Shown one piece after another: positions 27,101 to 33,301 of a stretch of DNA of 33,301 bases (positions within the stretch are counted from its first letter, which is position 1; each line of letters starts with the position of its first letter). This DNA comes from a virus. The stretch covers positions 1 to 33,301 of IMG/VR virus record IMGVR_UViG_3300047510_004223; one strand, given 5' to 3'. The notes under the pieces were generated by a model that was not told where the DNA came from, ran no database searches, and saw only the letters and a program-made list of their open reading frames with translations. Both the position numbers and the translations under genes were made by a program.

Positions 27101-27386
27101 GTGCGAGCTTTGATTCTTCAATTCCCGCCGCCGCAGCAACCTGACTATTGACTATAGCAGCCACAACAAGAGCGCTGGACTTTAGTGTGCCGTCATCGTT
27201 AATTGATACTGCCAGGCGCGCCACCAGGTCGGCAAGGCTTCCCTGGGGATCGGCTCCGATTGCTCTCTGGACGGCAAGCACTGCAGCCTTGAGAGCATTA
27301 ATCACTTCGCCACTTATCTCTGTTGATCCATCTATAACAGATGGCAGCGAAGAATCATCATCTAGATTTGATGGGTATTTGCTCAT
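21126..27386 (-). CDS. Giant fibre/appendage protein A (2086 residues) with beta-helix and [IV]x[IV]G repeat shaft
   Basis: The N-terminal domain (DGSTEISGEVINALKAAVLA, RAIGADPQGSLADL) is shared with the protein encoded immediately upstream. Residues about 205-235 contain the common fibre motif SNVQEALEELEAL, followed by HLDDAHSNGIS. Residues about 915-1190 look like a parallel beta-helix with regularly placed Cys (FEGCEFTQ, FKDCSS, IADCSFT). Residues about 1595-1830 carry short repeats such as INIG, ISIG, VEVG, VSIG, IDIG and IAIG, typical of a trimeric fibre shaft. The last ~230 residues (after LTVDEDLTVASRF) form a separate beta-rich tip, a candidate receptor-binding head. ATG start at 27386 overlaps the upstream TGA by four bases (ATGA). 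It may be a tail fibre, a collar fibre or a decorating appendage; no depolymerase active site can be named from sequence alone. Confidence 0.82.
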   Translation of the reverse strand: MSKYPSNLDDDSSLPSVIDGSTEISGEVINALKAAVLAVQRAIGADPQGSLADLVARLAVSINDDGTLKSSALVVAAIVNSQVAAAAGIEESKLALDFSTQFLRDQITSNDIDIQVLQSALAQLIADFASHHLSGAFPHDSDQILLDSAYPSSTPPWLTGISGTTVADAIRELADALAAHTSPSAVAAHAASNISVAGSFSYITASNVQEALEELEALRGEELRQHLDDAHSNGISAWENDPLGWNRNLQLYPSSGTTAATVISRYVVDFGSDTLRDFKVVRGEVLVFGNEAYVIAEVGPRVGTGSKPTLDSTQLELFRPLPVASGAIQAAIFGKSSVSNLKSALAAATFPGTSTADTLLLARPNAAKVVSLGLNPLFIDASCELHMQVATGAGTSKSVIVDSLHLDRTGVTPVLKVTAASIAERINYVLCSAAAGNAVPAAAYVIGSEIAIIHNWSDSADYWLQITSDTAAAARGSELCGFGSNGAGVVGFRSYPTITGRFSVNGINHQDFANYYSGAATISGSTIGITGSVSDLGIVPGHVVHVISTATSTEIGSYQITAVGPSTVQVGVALTADPAAVIRIDASSVSLADIDGSPNAIISEIFVDRDGFTGAFMRASAQEGISGIEIVDVSDSRLAGTETLVSTSPSAGQLSLQFNGAAASNAKAIRDSLLGKVRVYDRTGMSWVDLQASGTASTGSTQLEFYDHTDEEEMFEIASVRFFDRRIRAIADKRLFGSLGLDELREDVTQAYVETPLAELRSSGVVRGLGVITDDVDATSVSPNYPMGTRMVLIDGGVAYVDGVRVEQTSQYVAIPPVNGTYFVCINVGGLFQVVAETDFSLSEIIEGFAGSLVPLLSVARTSTPAITSLSIAYNIANIDERVDAVLDLTNHFVGNFSNMQAAIAYLNAYPFEERARLRIVSRRASSSADDITIAGLTAPASIQIDGYLRELRVSSDCAVGSDTFSGRPEPHASTLIIGTSSFTASNLILSSVTVDLAGVTGGTYVFEGCEFTQNASISVLGSSGLSSLVFKDCSSRGGTFSLQCNTTDGAIRIADCSFTATPATGSSAHGGSIIVAANSCSINDSLFSGVGFTWNGSGSEFGLTVSALEITDISVTSARDGFATRSGHAAINDLRIKRSYRQSGTIVDLGQTVTSRIAGLLVDTCEVQFSTGVASILRGGGESVLDGAILSELSMPSPASTDPHIAIPNVFGFLYDGPEIISIVADNITESVGVGSVSTSGVDGIVGSSSATSLQPGISGLSITSGALPVGSGYVLSGNTISGYIGGQSLSVPSLSGFADRGLLQSHVDASGDLGASYRIRKRPDSSDPLSIGFIRIVDVSDDHPNTPSTGVFSNGYQLTYDGIALSWALGEPVTPVLGSTHRLYTSDYSGWIDVYISSTPTGSGTDLYRVLASVRNAGKLLLGYHWWDGSAVLGAPVDKRYFGNVAGSSLADSARDPETSSTLDNRGSSIFSGGLTETNPGLAANAIRVYGPVIAYVNGRRFESPITFGSDNINSGRGGYAGLVLPYSDNYLYIDLSGVFQISASWPASPHARIAYVQVVAGIAQPPVDSRQSSVHIASGSSNSWSIETSPADLNIDMGNAVGDYSINIGSDDLPSGITRSISIGANNGPGYSSVEVGSSLIGRTDVYAGSDGIHLSSPSINIGKPDRTSTTNIKGDTVVDGADVSIASANSSESRSVSIGSSTVASAVQSNIDIGVIPGNTTIAIGEISAGPPSTAVNMASDNIDIYATDSVALYTADAPDFATALIGSYGNSNYSEISLTSSGSATPSKIQMDSEIILINGGSTSINMSGTQLDLNAEFININPSTSPFVARVNGTLRTTNGLVVDNDASVGNDLTVDEDLTVASRFALKRDSLGVTWRYIEVPLFPAHYIYQAELPGGTTDVPISLDFTDEFGSFNSAAVGHIGLIDITHLLGSYPQLREIAVSVRKIDGLLPENFRLALVNSQGVKLRVGTGSPATYTGNAGGWFVNSSHTAYIGYDQDMANGSLYQGTIIYSRADSSSNLLLSADGTYPVDINRGTTRERIYLVWRAHDSPSNDRWGLEYVRLKVGNSYINDALSITTY

Positions 27387-30300
27387 AGTTTAACTACCGC
27401 CCTTATATTCCCTATTGTTACAGTGGCAGAACCGGCATTTCGTGTTATCTTTAGCGCCGCAGTTTTGGCTGGTCCGACAAACGGAGCAGTGCCAGGTATT
27501 ATACTTGCCGATGCATAACCCACAGCCGACGGCGCAAGTGTCACGCTGCCAACAAGAGTGGCCGTGGTTGAAGTAGTAGGAATAGTATATAGCTGCATAA
27601 GTACTGAGCCAGACACAATGCTGAAGTTGAATCCGGCAGCAATTTCAAGCAGCTCTCCAGATGGCACATCAACAGGAATCCACGCCACTGCGCCATTTGT
27701 TGATGAATTTATGCTTGTAGATGATGTGTTCCAATCAGTTGGATCAGGCAACAGTGCCTTAAATGGGCTTAGCGCATAAATATTCGTCGTGCCATGATTG
27801 TTTTCAAATGTATTCGCATCTGCCGGCAAATCCGTACCATCCGCCGTGCCGCCGGCGATATTATTGCCGGTTATTCTACACCCGCTCTGTCCGGAGCCGG
27901 CACCACGGAAAATCACTCCAGTGACGCCTTCGCCAACTATATAGTTATTGGAGCAGACAACATTATTCGGAACAATCTGAATGGCATTATCAACTGCACT
28001 GCCAGTGGTATCTGCCAGCTGAAGTATATTCGCATCCAAGGAATACTTAATGCCTGAAAGAGGGCCGTCATCTACAACTACGATGGCCTGAGCCGGTGCC
28101 GGTGGCAGATAGCTACATACATTATTACTGAATTTTAGAAAGCCGTTGCCTGACGAGAGGACGCCAAGCGTCAACAGACTTCCGGTGCCCTCGCCATAGA
28201 ATTTATTCGAGCTAACATTATATCCAGGATAGAATAGGAATGTCGAACTAGAAGACGAATCTAGGCTCTCAAATACATTGTTCGATACTGCATATCCTGC
28301 ATAGATAGGCAGGGGCGAATCAGAGACACCGTAGTCAAATATAAACTGAGATGCAGAAATGTCATTATCGTATACTGATGCAGAGCTTAGCTGAACAAGT
28401 GAGTCGCCGGATATTGTAATCCGATTTCCATTTATCCTTGCAAGCGCCCGCGCATAGCCTGGATCAGTAAAAGCAAGGGCCCTGTTTATGTTAAATACTT
28501 GTAGCTGAGTGGCCGTTGTGGAAATATCAACCGTATTGCCAGCAAGCTCAAAGTTATAGCCCATGCCAATTTTAAATGAGCAGTCAGGCATGCTGCAGTT
28601 CGCTAGGCGTAGCCACGCGTCAGAATTCCAGTATACCAAGTTTCCAGCCGCGCTGGTCCGCGAAGACTGTGATATGCTAGATGTTATCCCTGAAAAGGTG
28701 CAGTCCGAGATATTCAGGCCAACAGAAGATGTTGTCAATAGGCCAGTGGCAGCAATAAAGAAGTCTTCAAAAGCCATGCCAGAGAAAGTGCACTTGCTGA
28801 TAGACGCATTAACTGCCGATGGTGATGATGTGGTATCGGTAGAGTAGAACGCGCGCACCTGCGTCTGTGATCCGCCGAAAGTGCCATAGAAAACAGAATT
28901 GCTCATGGCCACGTTAGTTGTGCCCGACACACCTAGTGCGTTACCATACAGCCTATAACCATAAAAATCTGAAATTGTTGCGCCGGCAATCGACGAGCCC
29001 GATGCTGCCTTTAACACACCACCAAAATTGCTGCCTGAGCAGGATGAAATAGAAATATGTTCTGCTATTCCTGTATTGCTAAACAATGCGCCACACTCCT
29101 CGAAAGCGCAGGAATCGAGCATGACGCTGTCAACTGTACCAGAATTGGCTACAATACTGTGCGTCTGAATCTGCGCAGTAGAAATTGAACCTGATCGCTG
29201 TGCCGAGAAGTGCTCCAGCGACACAGAGCCACAGACTCCAGAGAGCTCTATCCAATCAAACTGCGTAGAATCAAACACAGCCAAAGCATCTCTAAGCAAG
29301 ACATCGGACGCACTTGTGATGGCCAGCGTGCCACCAGATGCAAAGGATAGCGTGGCCCCAGGCGCAGATCCGCAAACACGAACCCCTTCGCCAGCAATGC
29401 TCAGTGTCACTATGCCCGAACCACTTGAGCCGGTAAGCAAACAGCTGAAAAAACTCAGCGAAGAGTGGTTTGCTAGGGAAATAGCACGGGTAGAAATCGA
29501 TGTCGCGAAAATGTTGCCGGTATCCAGAGCAGAGATACCAGTAACTGTCGGCGTAGTTACCGTTGTGATGATTTCGCCAATAGAGATAGATGAACCGGCT
29601 GCAAGCGACAGCGTTCTGCATGTCAGGGAAAACTGTCCCTCGACACTGACCGCAGCAGGCACAACGACCTCAAGAGCTGTTGACTGGTCTGCCTGCAGTA
29701 CTACCTTCTTGAAGCCAGCCGCAGCAGCTATGAGAAGTGCGCCGGCGATATCGGGGCAATGATGGGTGCCTGCCGAGCCGCCAACCAGCAGACGATCAGT
29801 CGGTGGCACTGCCAGTGAGAACAGGCGCAAATCAATGACTGAAAGCGCGCCATCGTACGCGACTCTAGCAAGAGGTATTTCTCCGCGCGAAACAATATTC
29901 TGGAGAGCTGTGCCTGCGCCAGACTCAAGTCCAAGTCTAAGTGAGCCGCCCAAATCTACATAAAGGTTGTATGTTCCATACGCAATCGGAATAGAAGTAA
30001 AGCTTATATCGGCAGCGGCAAGACTCTTAATCACGCCACCAATCAGGAATCTTGACGCCGATATTTGCAGAGATGCGCCCGAAACGAGTGGCGCATCTGC
30101 CGAAACAAAGCCGTTCCAATGGTTACTCGGATATTCAGCAATGGCCTCTGATAATACGTCTGTCGCAAGGGCGGCAACGCTCACAAGGCCTATGTTGCGC
30201 GTATCTGCGGGAAATTCTGCAACAAGGCCGTCGGACCAGTAGCTGCATACTTTCTGCAGGTCATCGTTTTCTACGGAGGCAAAGACCTCGAATGTAGCAG

Positions 30301-32044
30301 TGACTGGAGACGGCGGGGCCAGAGATGCTACCTCTATCAGAGCAGCTCCCATACCTTTTGGAGCATGCAGCAGCACTGCACCAACATAGCCCTGCGCGAG
30401 CTGCACTGCGTTGCCAGAAACAGTACCGCTTGAAATATACAAAGACCTCACCGAACCAGTACCTGTTATAGATAGAGAGTAGGTACCTGGCTGCAGCGAG
30501 CACTCCGCTATTCTCAGACCGCTTATCGGAGATACGGTTATGTTCGCGCGAACACTTGTGCTTGGAATGCCAGCAGAATTAACAAGCACTTCGTAAGTAG
30601 TGCCCGATGAAGCGGCACCAATCGCAACAGAGTCTGGCAATACAGAGTATGAAAAAGACCCTGCTGGAATGGGCCTATTTAGCGTTACAGTACTCCCTGT
30701 AACAGCAACAACCTGGTACGTGCCGGCTCCAAGTCCTGTGTGATTCGTTATGTGAACCAGGGAACCTACTGCAACAGGGGATGATACCAAGAGCAGAAGC
30801 GATGGACCTGATAGCGTTGCAGTGCCGCTAGCTAGCGGGACCCAGCTGTCAATCGGAATACCATCGGTAACTGCCACAAAATGCGAGATTGGCTGTACGT
30901 ACTGACCAACTACCGAGGAAAAACCTAAAGCACCTGCCGCTGATGCAATTGATGGCTCACGAACAGCAATGTATCCATCAGGAGTGTTGTGCTGTAGCAC
31001 GATTTCATTGCCAAACTGGAATGCAGTAACAAGAGCGCCTACAGCCTTAAATGTCTCGTTAAATTTTACTACGGCGCCGCGCAAGCGATTCTCGCTGCCA
31101 GCAGGATATGGACATGAATTCAGGCCTGTTACACTGGCAGTATACAAGGAATAACCGTCGGAGTAATCGACCAATAATGCCGATGCGCCGGACCCGAGAC
31201 CAGCAGGGTTTGCTCCGCGAGATATAAGCGTAGCGTGATTTATTCCGCCAATTTTTATGCGCGGCTGGCCGCTTAGTGGCTGAAATGGTACAGCGGCGAA
31301 TGAAGCTGCATTTACGGCGCCCTGTCCACCTAGGTAGACATAGCCATCAGACGATATGCCGTTTGAATGGGCGGTGTCCAGATGTCGATTTACGCGATTA
31401 ATAAAGTTGCTGTCGATCTCATCCAGCGCCCCGCCAACGCTCGTGGCGCTGAGATTTGAGCCTGGGGCTGGAGAGTACGAGATGGCATCCGCGTCGTGCG
31501 CACCAACAGAGTCAGCAATATGGCTGTTTAGCTCGGCATAGACGTTCTGTAGCGCTGTCTGCGCGTTTGTTCCTGCGGCAACCGAAGGAGAAACAATAAT
31601 ATGCTGAGCGGCGTGCCTATAGTCTAAGCCCGTAATGTGGCTCGCCAGCTGAGCGACTGCGCCGCCAACCGAGCCCTGCAGCGCCTCGACATCTATTGAA
31701 AGATCTGTAATTTGATCCTGCAGCAGCGACGTTGAGACGTCCAGATTTATTTTTGATTCATCAATAGCAGCTGTGGCACTGACATGTGCATTGGTAATAG
31801 GAGATGACAGCAGCCAGGCAGCTGCAATCGCAGAAGAGTTAAGAGTGCCATCAGGATTTATGCTGACATCAAGGCGGTCAGCCAGGCTTGCCGCAGTGCC
31901 TTGCGGATCCGTGCCGAGCGCCCGCTCAATCGACAGAATCGCATCTTTCTGTGCATTTATAGCGTCGCCCGCAATCTCGGTAGACCCATCGATTACGCTT
32001 GGTAGCTCGGCATCCGTATCTATCTCGGTTGGAAACTTAGACAT
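27383..32044 (-). CDS. Giant fibre/appendage protein B (1553 residues) with pectate-lyase-like beta-helix
   Basis: The N-terminus (DGSTEIAGDAINAQKDAILS, RALGTDPQGTAASLADRL) is clearly paralogous to protein A: by eye about 45 of the first 70 positions are identical. Further shared modules include HLDTAHSNGIS and a GTYNLYVDLGG region. Residues about 770-1415 look like a right-handed parallel beta-helix with PbH1-style rungs (ISKCTFSG, ISDCTFSG, AVSNNVFESL, NVSSNKFYGEG, CRITGNNIAGG), the fold of pectate lyases and tailspikes. The last ~120 residues form a beta-sandwich-like C-terminus (ELLEIAAGFNFSIVSGSVLM). ATG start at 32044, seven bases after the previous TGA. A glycan-binding or glycan-cleaving tailspike role is plausible by fold, but no catalytic residues can be assigned. 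Confidence 0.82.
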   Translation of the reverse strand: MSKFPTEIDTDAELPSVIDGSTEIAGDAINAQKDAILSIERALGTDPQGTAASLADRLDVSINPDGTLNSSAIAAAWLLSSPITNAHVSATAAIDESKINLDVSTSLLQDQITDLSIDVEALQGSVGGAVAQLASHITGLDYRHAAQHIIVSPSVAAGTNAQTALQNVYAELNSHIADSVGAHDADAISYSPAPGSNLSATSVGGALDEIDSNFINRVNRHLDTAHSNGISSDGYVYLGGQGAVNAASFAAVPFQPLSGQPRIKIGGINHATLISRGANPAGLGSGASALLVDYSDGYSLYTASVTGLNSCPYPAGSENRLRGAVVKFNETFKAVGALVTAFQFGNEIVLQHNTPDGYIAVREPSIASAAGALGFSSVVGQYVQPISHFVAVTDGIPIDSWVPLASGTATLSGPSLLLLVSSPVAVGSLVHITNHTGLGAGTYQVVAVTGSTVTLNRPIPAGSFSYSVLPDSVAIGAASSGTTYEVLVNSAGIPSTSVRANITVSPISGLRIAECSLQPGTYSLSITGTGSVRSLYISSGTVSGNAVQLAQGYVGAVLLHAPKGMGAALIEVASLAPPSPVTATFEVFASVENDDLQKVCSYWSDGLVAEFPADTRNIGLVSVAALATDVLSEAIAEYPSNHWNGFVSADAPLVSGASLQISASRFLIGGVIKSLAAADISFTSIPIAYGTYNLYVDLGGSLRLGLESGAGTALQNIVSRGEIPLARVAYDGALSVIDLRLFSLAVPPTDRLLVGGSAGTHHCPDIAGALLIAAAAGFKKVVLQADQSTALEVVVPAAVSVEGQFSLTCRTLSLAAGSSISIGEIITTVTTPTVTGISALDTGNIFATSISTRAISLANHSSLSFFSCLLTGSSGSGIVTLSIAGEGVRVCGSAPGATLSFASGGTLAITSASDVLLRDALAVFDSTQFDWIELSGVCGSVSLEHFSAQRSGSISTAQIQTHSIVANSGTVDSVMLDSCAFEECGALFSNTGIAEHISISSCSGSNFGGVLKAASGSSIAGATISDFYGYRLYGNALGVSGTTNVAMSNSVFYGTFGGSQTQVRAFYSTDTTSSPSAVNASISKCTFSGMAFEDFFIAATGLLTTSSVGLNISDCTFSGITSSISQSSRTSAAGNLVYWNSDAWLRLANCSMPDCSFKIGMGYNFELAGNTVDISTTATQLQVFNINRALAFTDPGYARALARINGNRITISGDSLVQLSSASVYDNDISASQFIFDYGVSDSPLPIYAGYAVSNNVFESLDSSSSSTFLFYPGYNVSSNKFYGEGTGSLLTLGVLSSGNGFLKFSNNVCSYLPPAPAQAIVVVDDGPLSGIKYSLDANILQLADTTGSAVDNAIQIVPNNVVCSNNYIVGEGVTGVIFRGAGSGQSGCRITGNNIAGGTADGTDLPADANTFENNHGTTNIYALSPFKALLPDPTDWNTSSTSINSSTNGAVAWIPVDVPSGELLEIAAGFNFSIVSGSVLMQLYTIPTTSTTATLVGSVTLAPSAVGYASASIIPGTAPFVGPAKTAALKITRNAGSATVTIGNIRAVVKL

Positions 32045-32051
32045 TTTTCAC

Positions 32052-33074
32052 TCAGTTGGTAAGATAGAATATTATACTTCCAGTCACTTGGAACCTGCCA
32101 AATAGATCGTCTGCAGGCGTGGCGATTCCCAATCCTAGTCCAATATTGGTCGAAATGACAGGAGGAACCAGCGTATACTGCAGACCAATCCCAAGCAGGC
32201 TGGATTGCAAAGACGCAGGCAGATTATCCACTTCAATAGAGATAAAAGGACCCGCGCCAATATTTACATAGTCAAAATATCTTCCAATGTTCAGTAACTC
32301 TAAGCCCACTCCAGGGTTCAAGGAGGTATCGAAAAGAGCATAGCCACGTAAACCAAATATGTCAGACAGCTTCTTCTGGGGCTTTTGAATAGAATACAGA
32401 TAGATGTTATCTTCAATCGGCAGCGGCGGGCCCTGTTCTACAGAAACACTACCATCAGGATTTTTCTTCTCTACCAGCTCGTGAGCAATGACCTGGCGAC
32501 CGCGAATCTTGCCAGTAGGATCCTCCAGTATGTATCCGTTTACGCGAATCTTTAGTTTATAAGTAAATGACTCATCTCCAGGACTGGCTATATCTGGGTC
32601 TTCCAGATGAAAACGCCCTGCTGTATCTCTCCATGAGTAACTGATTATTCCAGGCGGCAGAGGCAACTGCTGAATGGAGCCGGTGTCGCCGTTGCCGGGG
32701 CTTACTCCTGGGATGACTGTTGCACTTCCGCTGCCAACAGCATTTCCAGACGCAACAACCGTCCCGCTGTCTGAAGAGCTTGGAGTAGGTCTTTTGCCGC
32801 CTTTTAGTGCACCAAGCTGAATATTTAGTTCTTCTGCGTCTTTTTTATACTTTGCTAGAAGTGCATCTTTTGACACCACGCTTGACTCAGCTAATCCGAG
32901 CTTTACGTTGGCCTTCTGAAGCTGTTCTTTTTCGCCGATCAGCTGCGCCTGCTGGGCCGCTATAGCGGCATTTGCGTCAGCAAGGGCGGATTTTAATTCA
33001 AAAACAGCAAACACAAGGAATGCTGCAATAATGGCAAACGCGCCTGCAGCGATGTGCGGGATGTACTTTCTCAT
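32052..33074 (-). CDS. Membrane-anchored coiled-coil protein with beta-rich C-terminus, unknown function
   Basis: 340 residues from the ATG at 33074. Residues about 8-25 form a single hydrophobic helix (IAAGAFAIIAAFLVFAVF) after MRKYIPH, so an N-terminal membrane anchor is likely. Residues about 28-92 are a coiled coil (ADANAAIAAQQAQLIGEKEQ). A Ser/Gly/Pro linker covers about 95-145. The rest is beta-rich, and the last ~75 residues show alternating strands (NIGAGPFISIEV, LLGIGLQYTLV, TNIGLGLGIA, RFQVTGSIIFYLTN) resembling outer-membrane beta-barrel strands ending in an aromatic-rich strand. No lipobox is seen. A TTG at 33089 would add five residues; neither start has a clear ribosome binding site. 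It could be an envelope or spanin-like protein, or a virion protein with an anchor. I do not recognise a family. Confidence 0.7.
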   Translation of the reverse strand: MRKYIPHIAAGAFAIIAAFLVFAVFELKSALADANAAIAAQQAQLIGEKEQLQKANVKLGLAESSVVSKDALLAKYKKDAEELNIQLGALKGGKRPTPSSSDSGTVVASGNAVGSGSATVIPGVSPGNGDTGSIQQLPLPPGIISYSWRDTAGRFHLEDPDIASPGDESFTYKLKIRVNGYILEDPTGKIRGRQVIAHELVEKKNPDGSVSVEQGPPLPIEDNIYLYSIQKPQKKLSDIFGLRGYALFDTSLNPGVGLELLNIGRYFDYVNIGAGPFISIEVDNLPASLQSSLLGIGLQYTLVPPVISTNIGLGLGIATPADDLFGRFQVTGSIIFYLTN

Positions 33075-33101
33075 GCCATATGTTGGCAAAATCCGTATAT
33101 A

Positions 33102-33301
33102 TTAGCGAATTAGCCCAGCAGACTTTGCAATCTTGATGGCAGCAATCATTGTCTTGCCAGCTGCAGCCAACTCAGCCTGGGCATCAAGCATATCTGCGCC
33201 ATATAGTGCATCCGATACAGCAGCAACGATCTGTTGCGGGCGCAAAGCCTTGCGTGCAACCGCTCGCTCAAGAGCATCAGCAGAGTCGTATCTTGATACG
33301 G
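33102..33301 (-). CDS. C-terminal end of an unrecognised gene, truncated by the window edge
   Basis: About 65 codons are open from the right edge to a TAA at 33102-33104, translated by hand. The visible part is helical and Ala-rich (DALERAVARKALRPQQIVAA, LAAAGKTMIAAIKIAKSAGL) and ends LIR. Codon use and strand agree with the neighbouring genes, and the gap to the next ATG is 27 bases, so it belongs to the same tightly packed cluster. The N-terminal part lies outside the window, so no function can be given. Confidence 0.6.
   Translation of the reverse strand, partial: VSRYDSADALERAVARKALRPQQIVAAVSDALYGADMLDAQAELAAAGKTMIAAIKIAKSAGLIR

Noticed and set aside
33075-33101. AT-rich TAATATATA before the membrane-anchored gene
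   Set aside because: Resembles a -10 or late box by chance; the gap is only 27 bases and there is no matching upstream element.

Overview
This window is part of the late (virion) gene cluster of a contractile-tailed bacteriophage (a myovirus in the broad sense). Every gene I can support lies on the minus strand, so transcription runs from the right end (33301) to the left end (1). The recognisable core is a tail sheath, a tail tube, a two-frame tail assembly chaperone, a tape measure protein, a baseplate hub, a needle/spike, a gp25/W-like wedge protein and a baseplate J-like protein, in the order usual for contractile tails. Proteins of 2086, 1573 and 1553 residues suggest a phage with a large genome. 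Nothing here identifies the host, and no integrase, attachment site, bacterial gene, tRNA or CRISPR array is visible, so free phage and prophage cannot be told apart.

Layout in transcription order. Right edge: the C-terminal end of an unknown gene (33102-33301), then a membrane-anchored coiled-coil protein with a beta-rich C-terminus (32052-33074). Next come two giant paralogous fibre or appendage proteins in tandem (27383-32044 and 21126-27386), which share their N-terminal domains and both carry beta-helix regions. A small coiled-coil protein with a carboxypeptidase-regulatory-like domain (20450-21106) and a probable tail terminator (19395-20450) follow. The sheath (16728-19295) and tube (16023-16706) form a pair with a promoter-like leader in front and a strong rho-independent terminator behind. 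After the terminator come the chaperone with an apparent -1 frameshift (15265-15933 plus 14960-15256), the tape measure (12736-14952), a CIS-tube-like baseplate protein (11878-12732), a very large hub (7136-11857), the spike (5002-7131), two unrecognised baseplate-cluster proteins with membrane-like hydrophobic segments (2882-5002 and 1287-2882), the wedge protein (857-1285) and the truncated baseplate J-like gene (1-847).

How the parts fit: the tape measure and chaperone set tube length, the tube polymerises on a hub-spike-baseplate platform, the sheath polymerises around the tube, and the terminator caps the stack. The two fibre proteins are candidates for host recognition or for neck/collar appendages.

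Packing is very tight. The only gaps approaching 100 bases are 15934-16022 (terminator) and 19296-19394 (promoter-like leader with a small hairpin); no stretch above 300 bases lacks a gene. Several junctions overlap by 1-4 bases. The most interesting points are the frameshift site bracketed by a perfect 7-bp inverted repeat, the tandem giant beta-helix paralogues, the 706-residue baseplate-cluster protein with about 100 hydrophobic residues and a cysteine cluster, the oversized hub, and the membrane-anchored coiled-coil/beta protein.
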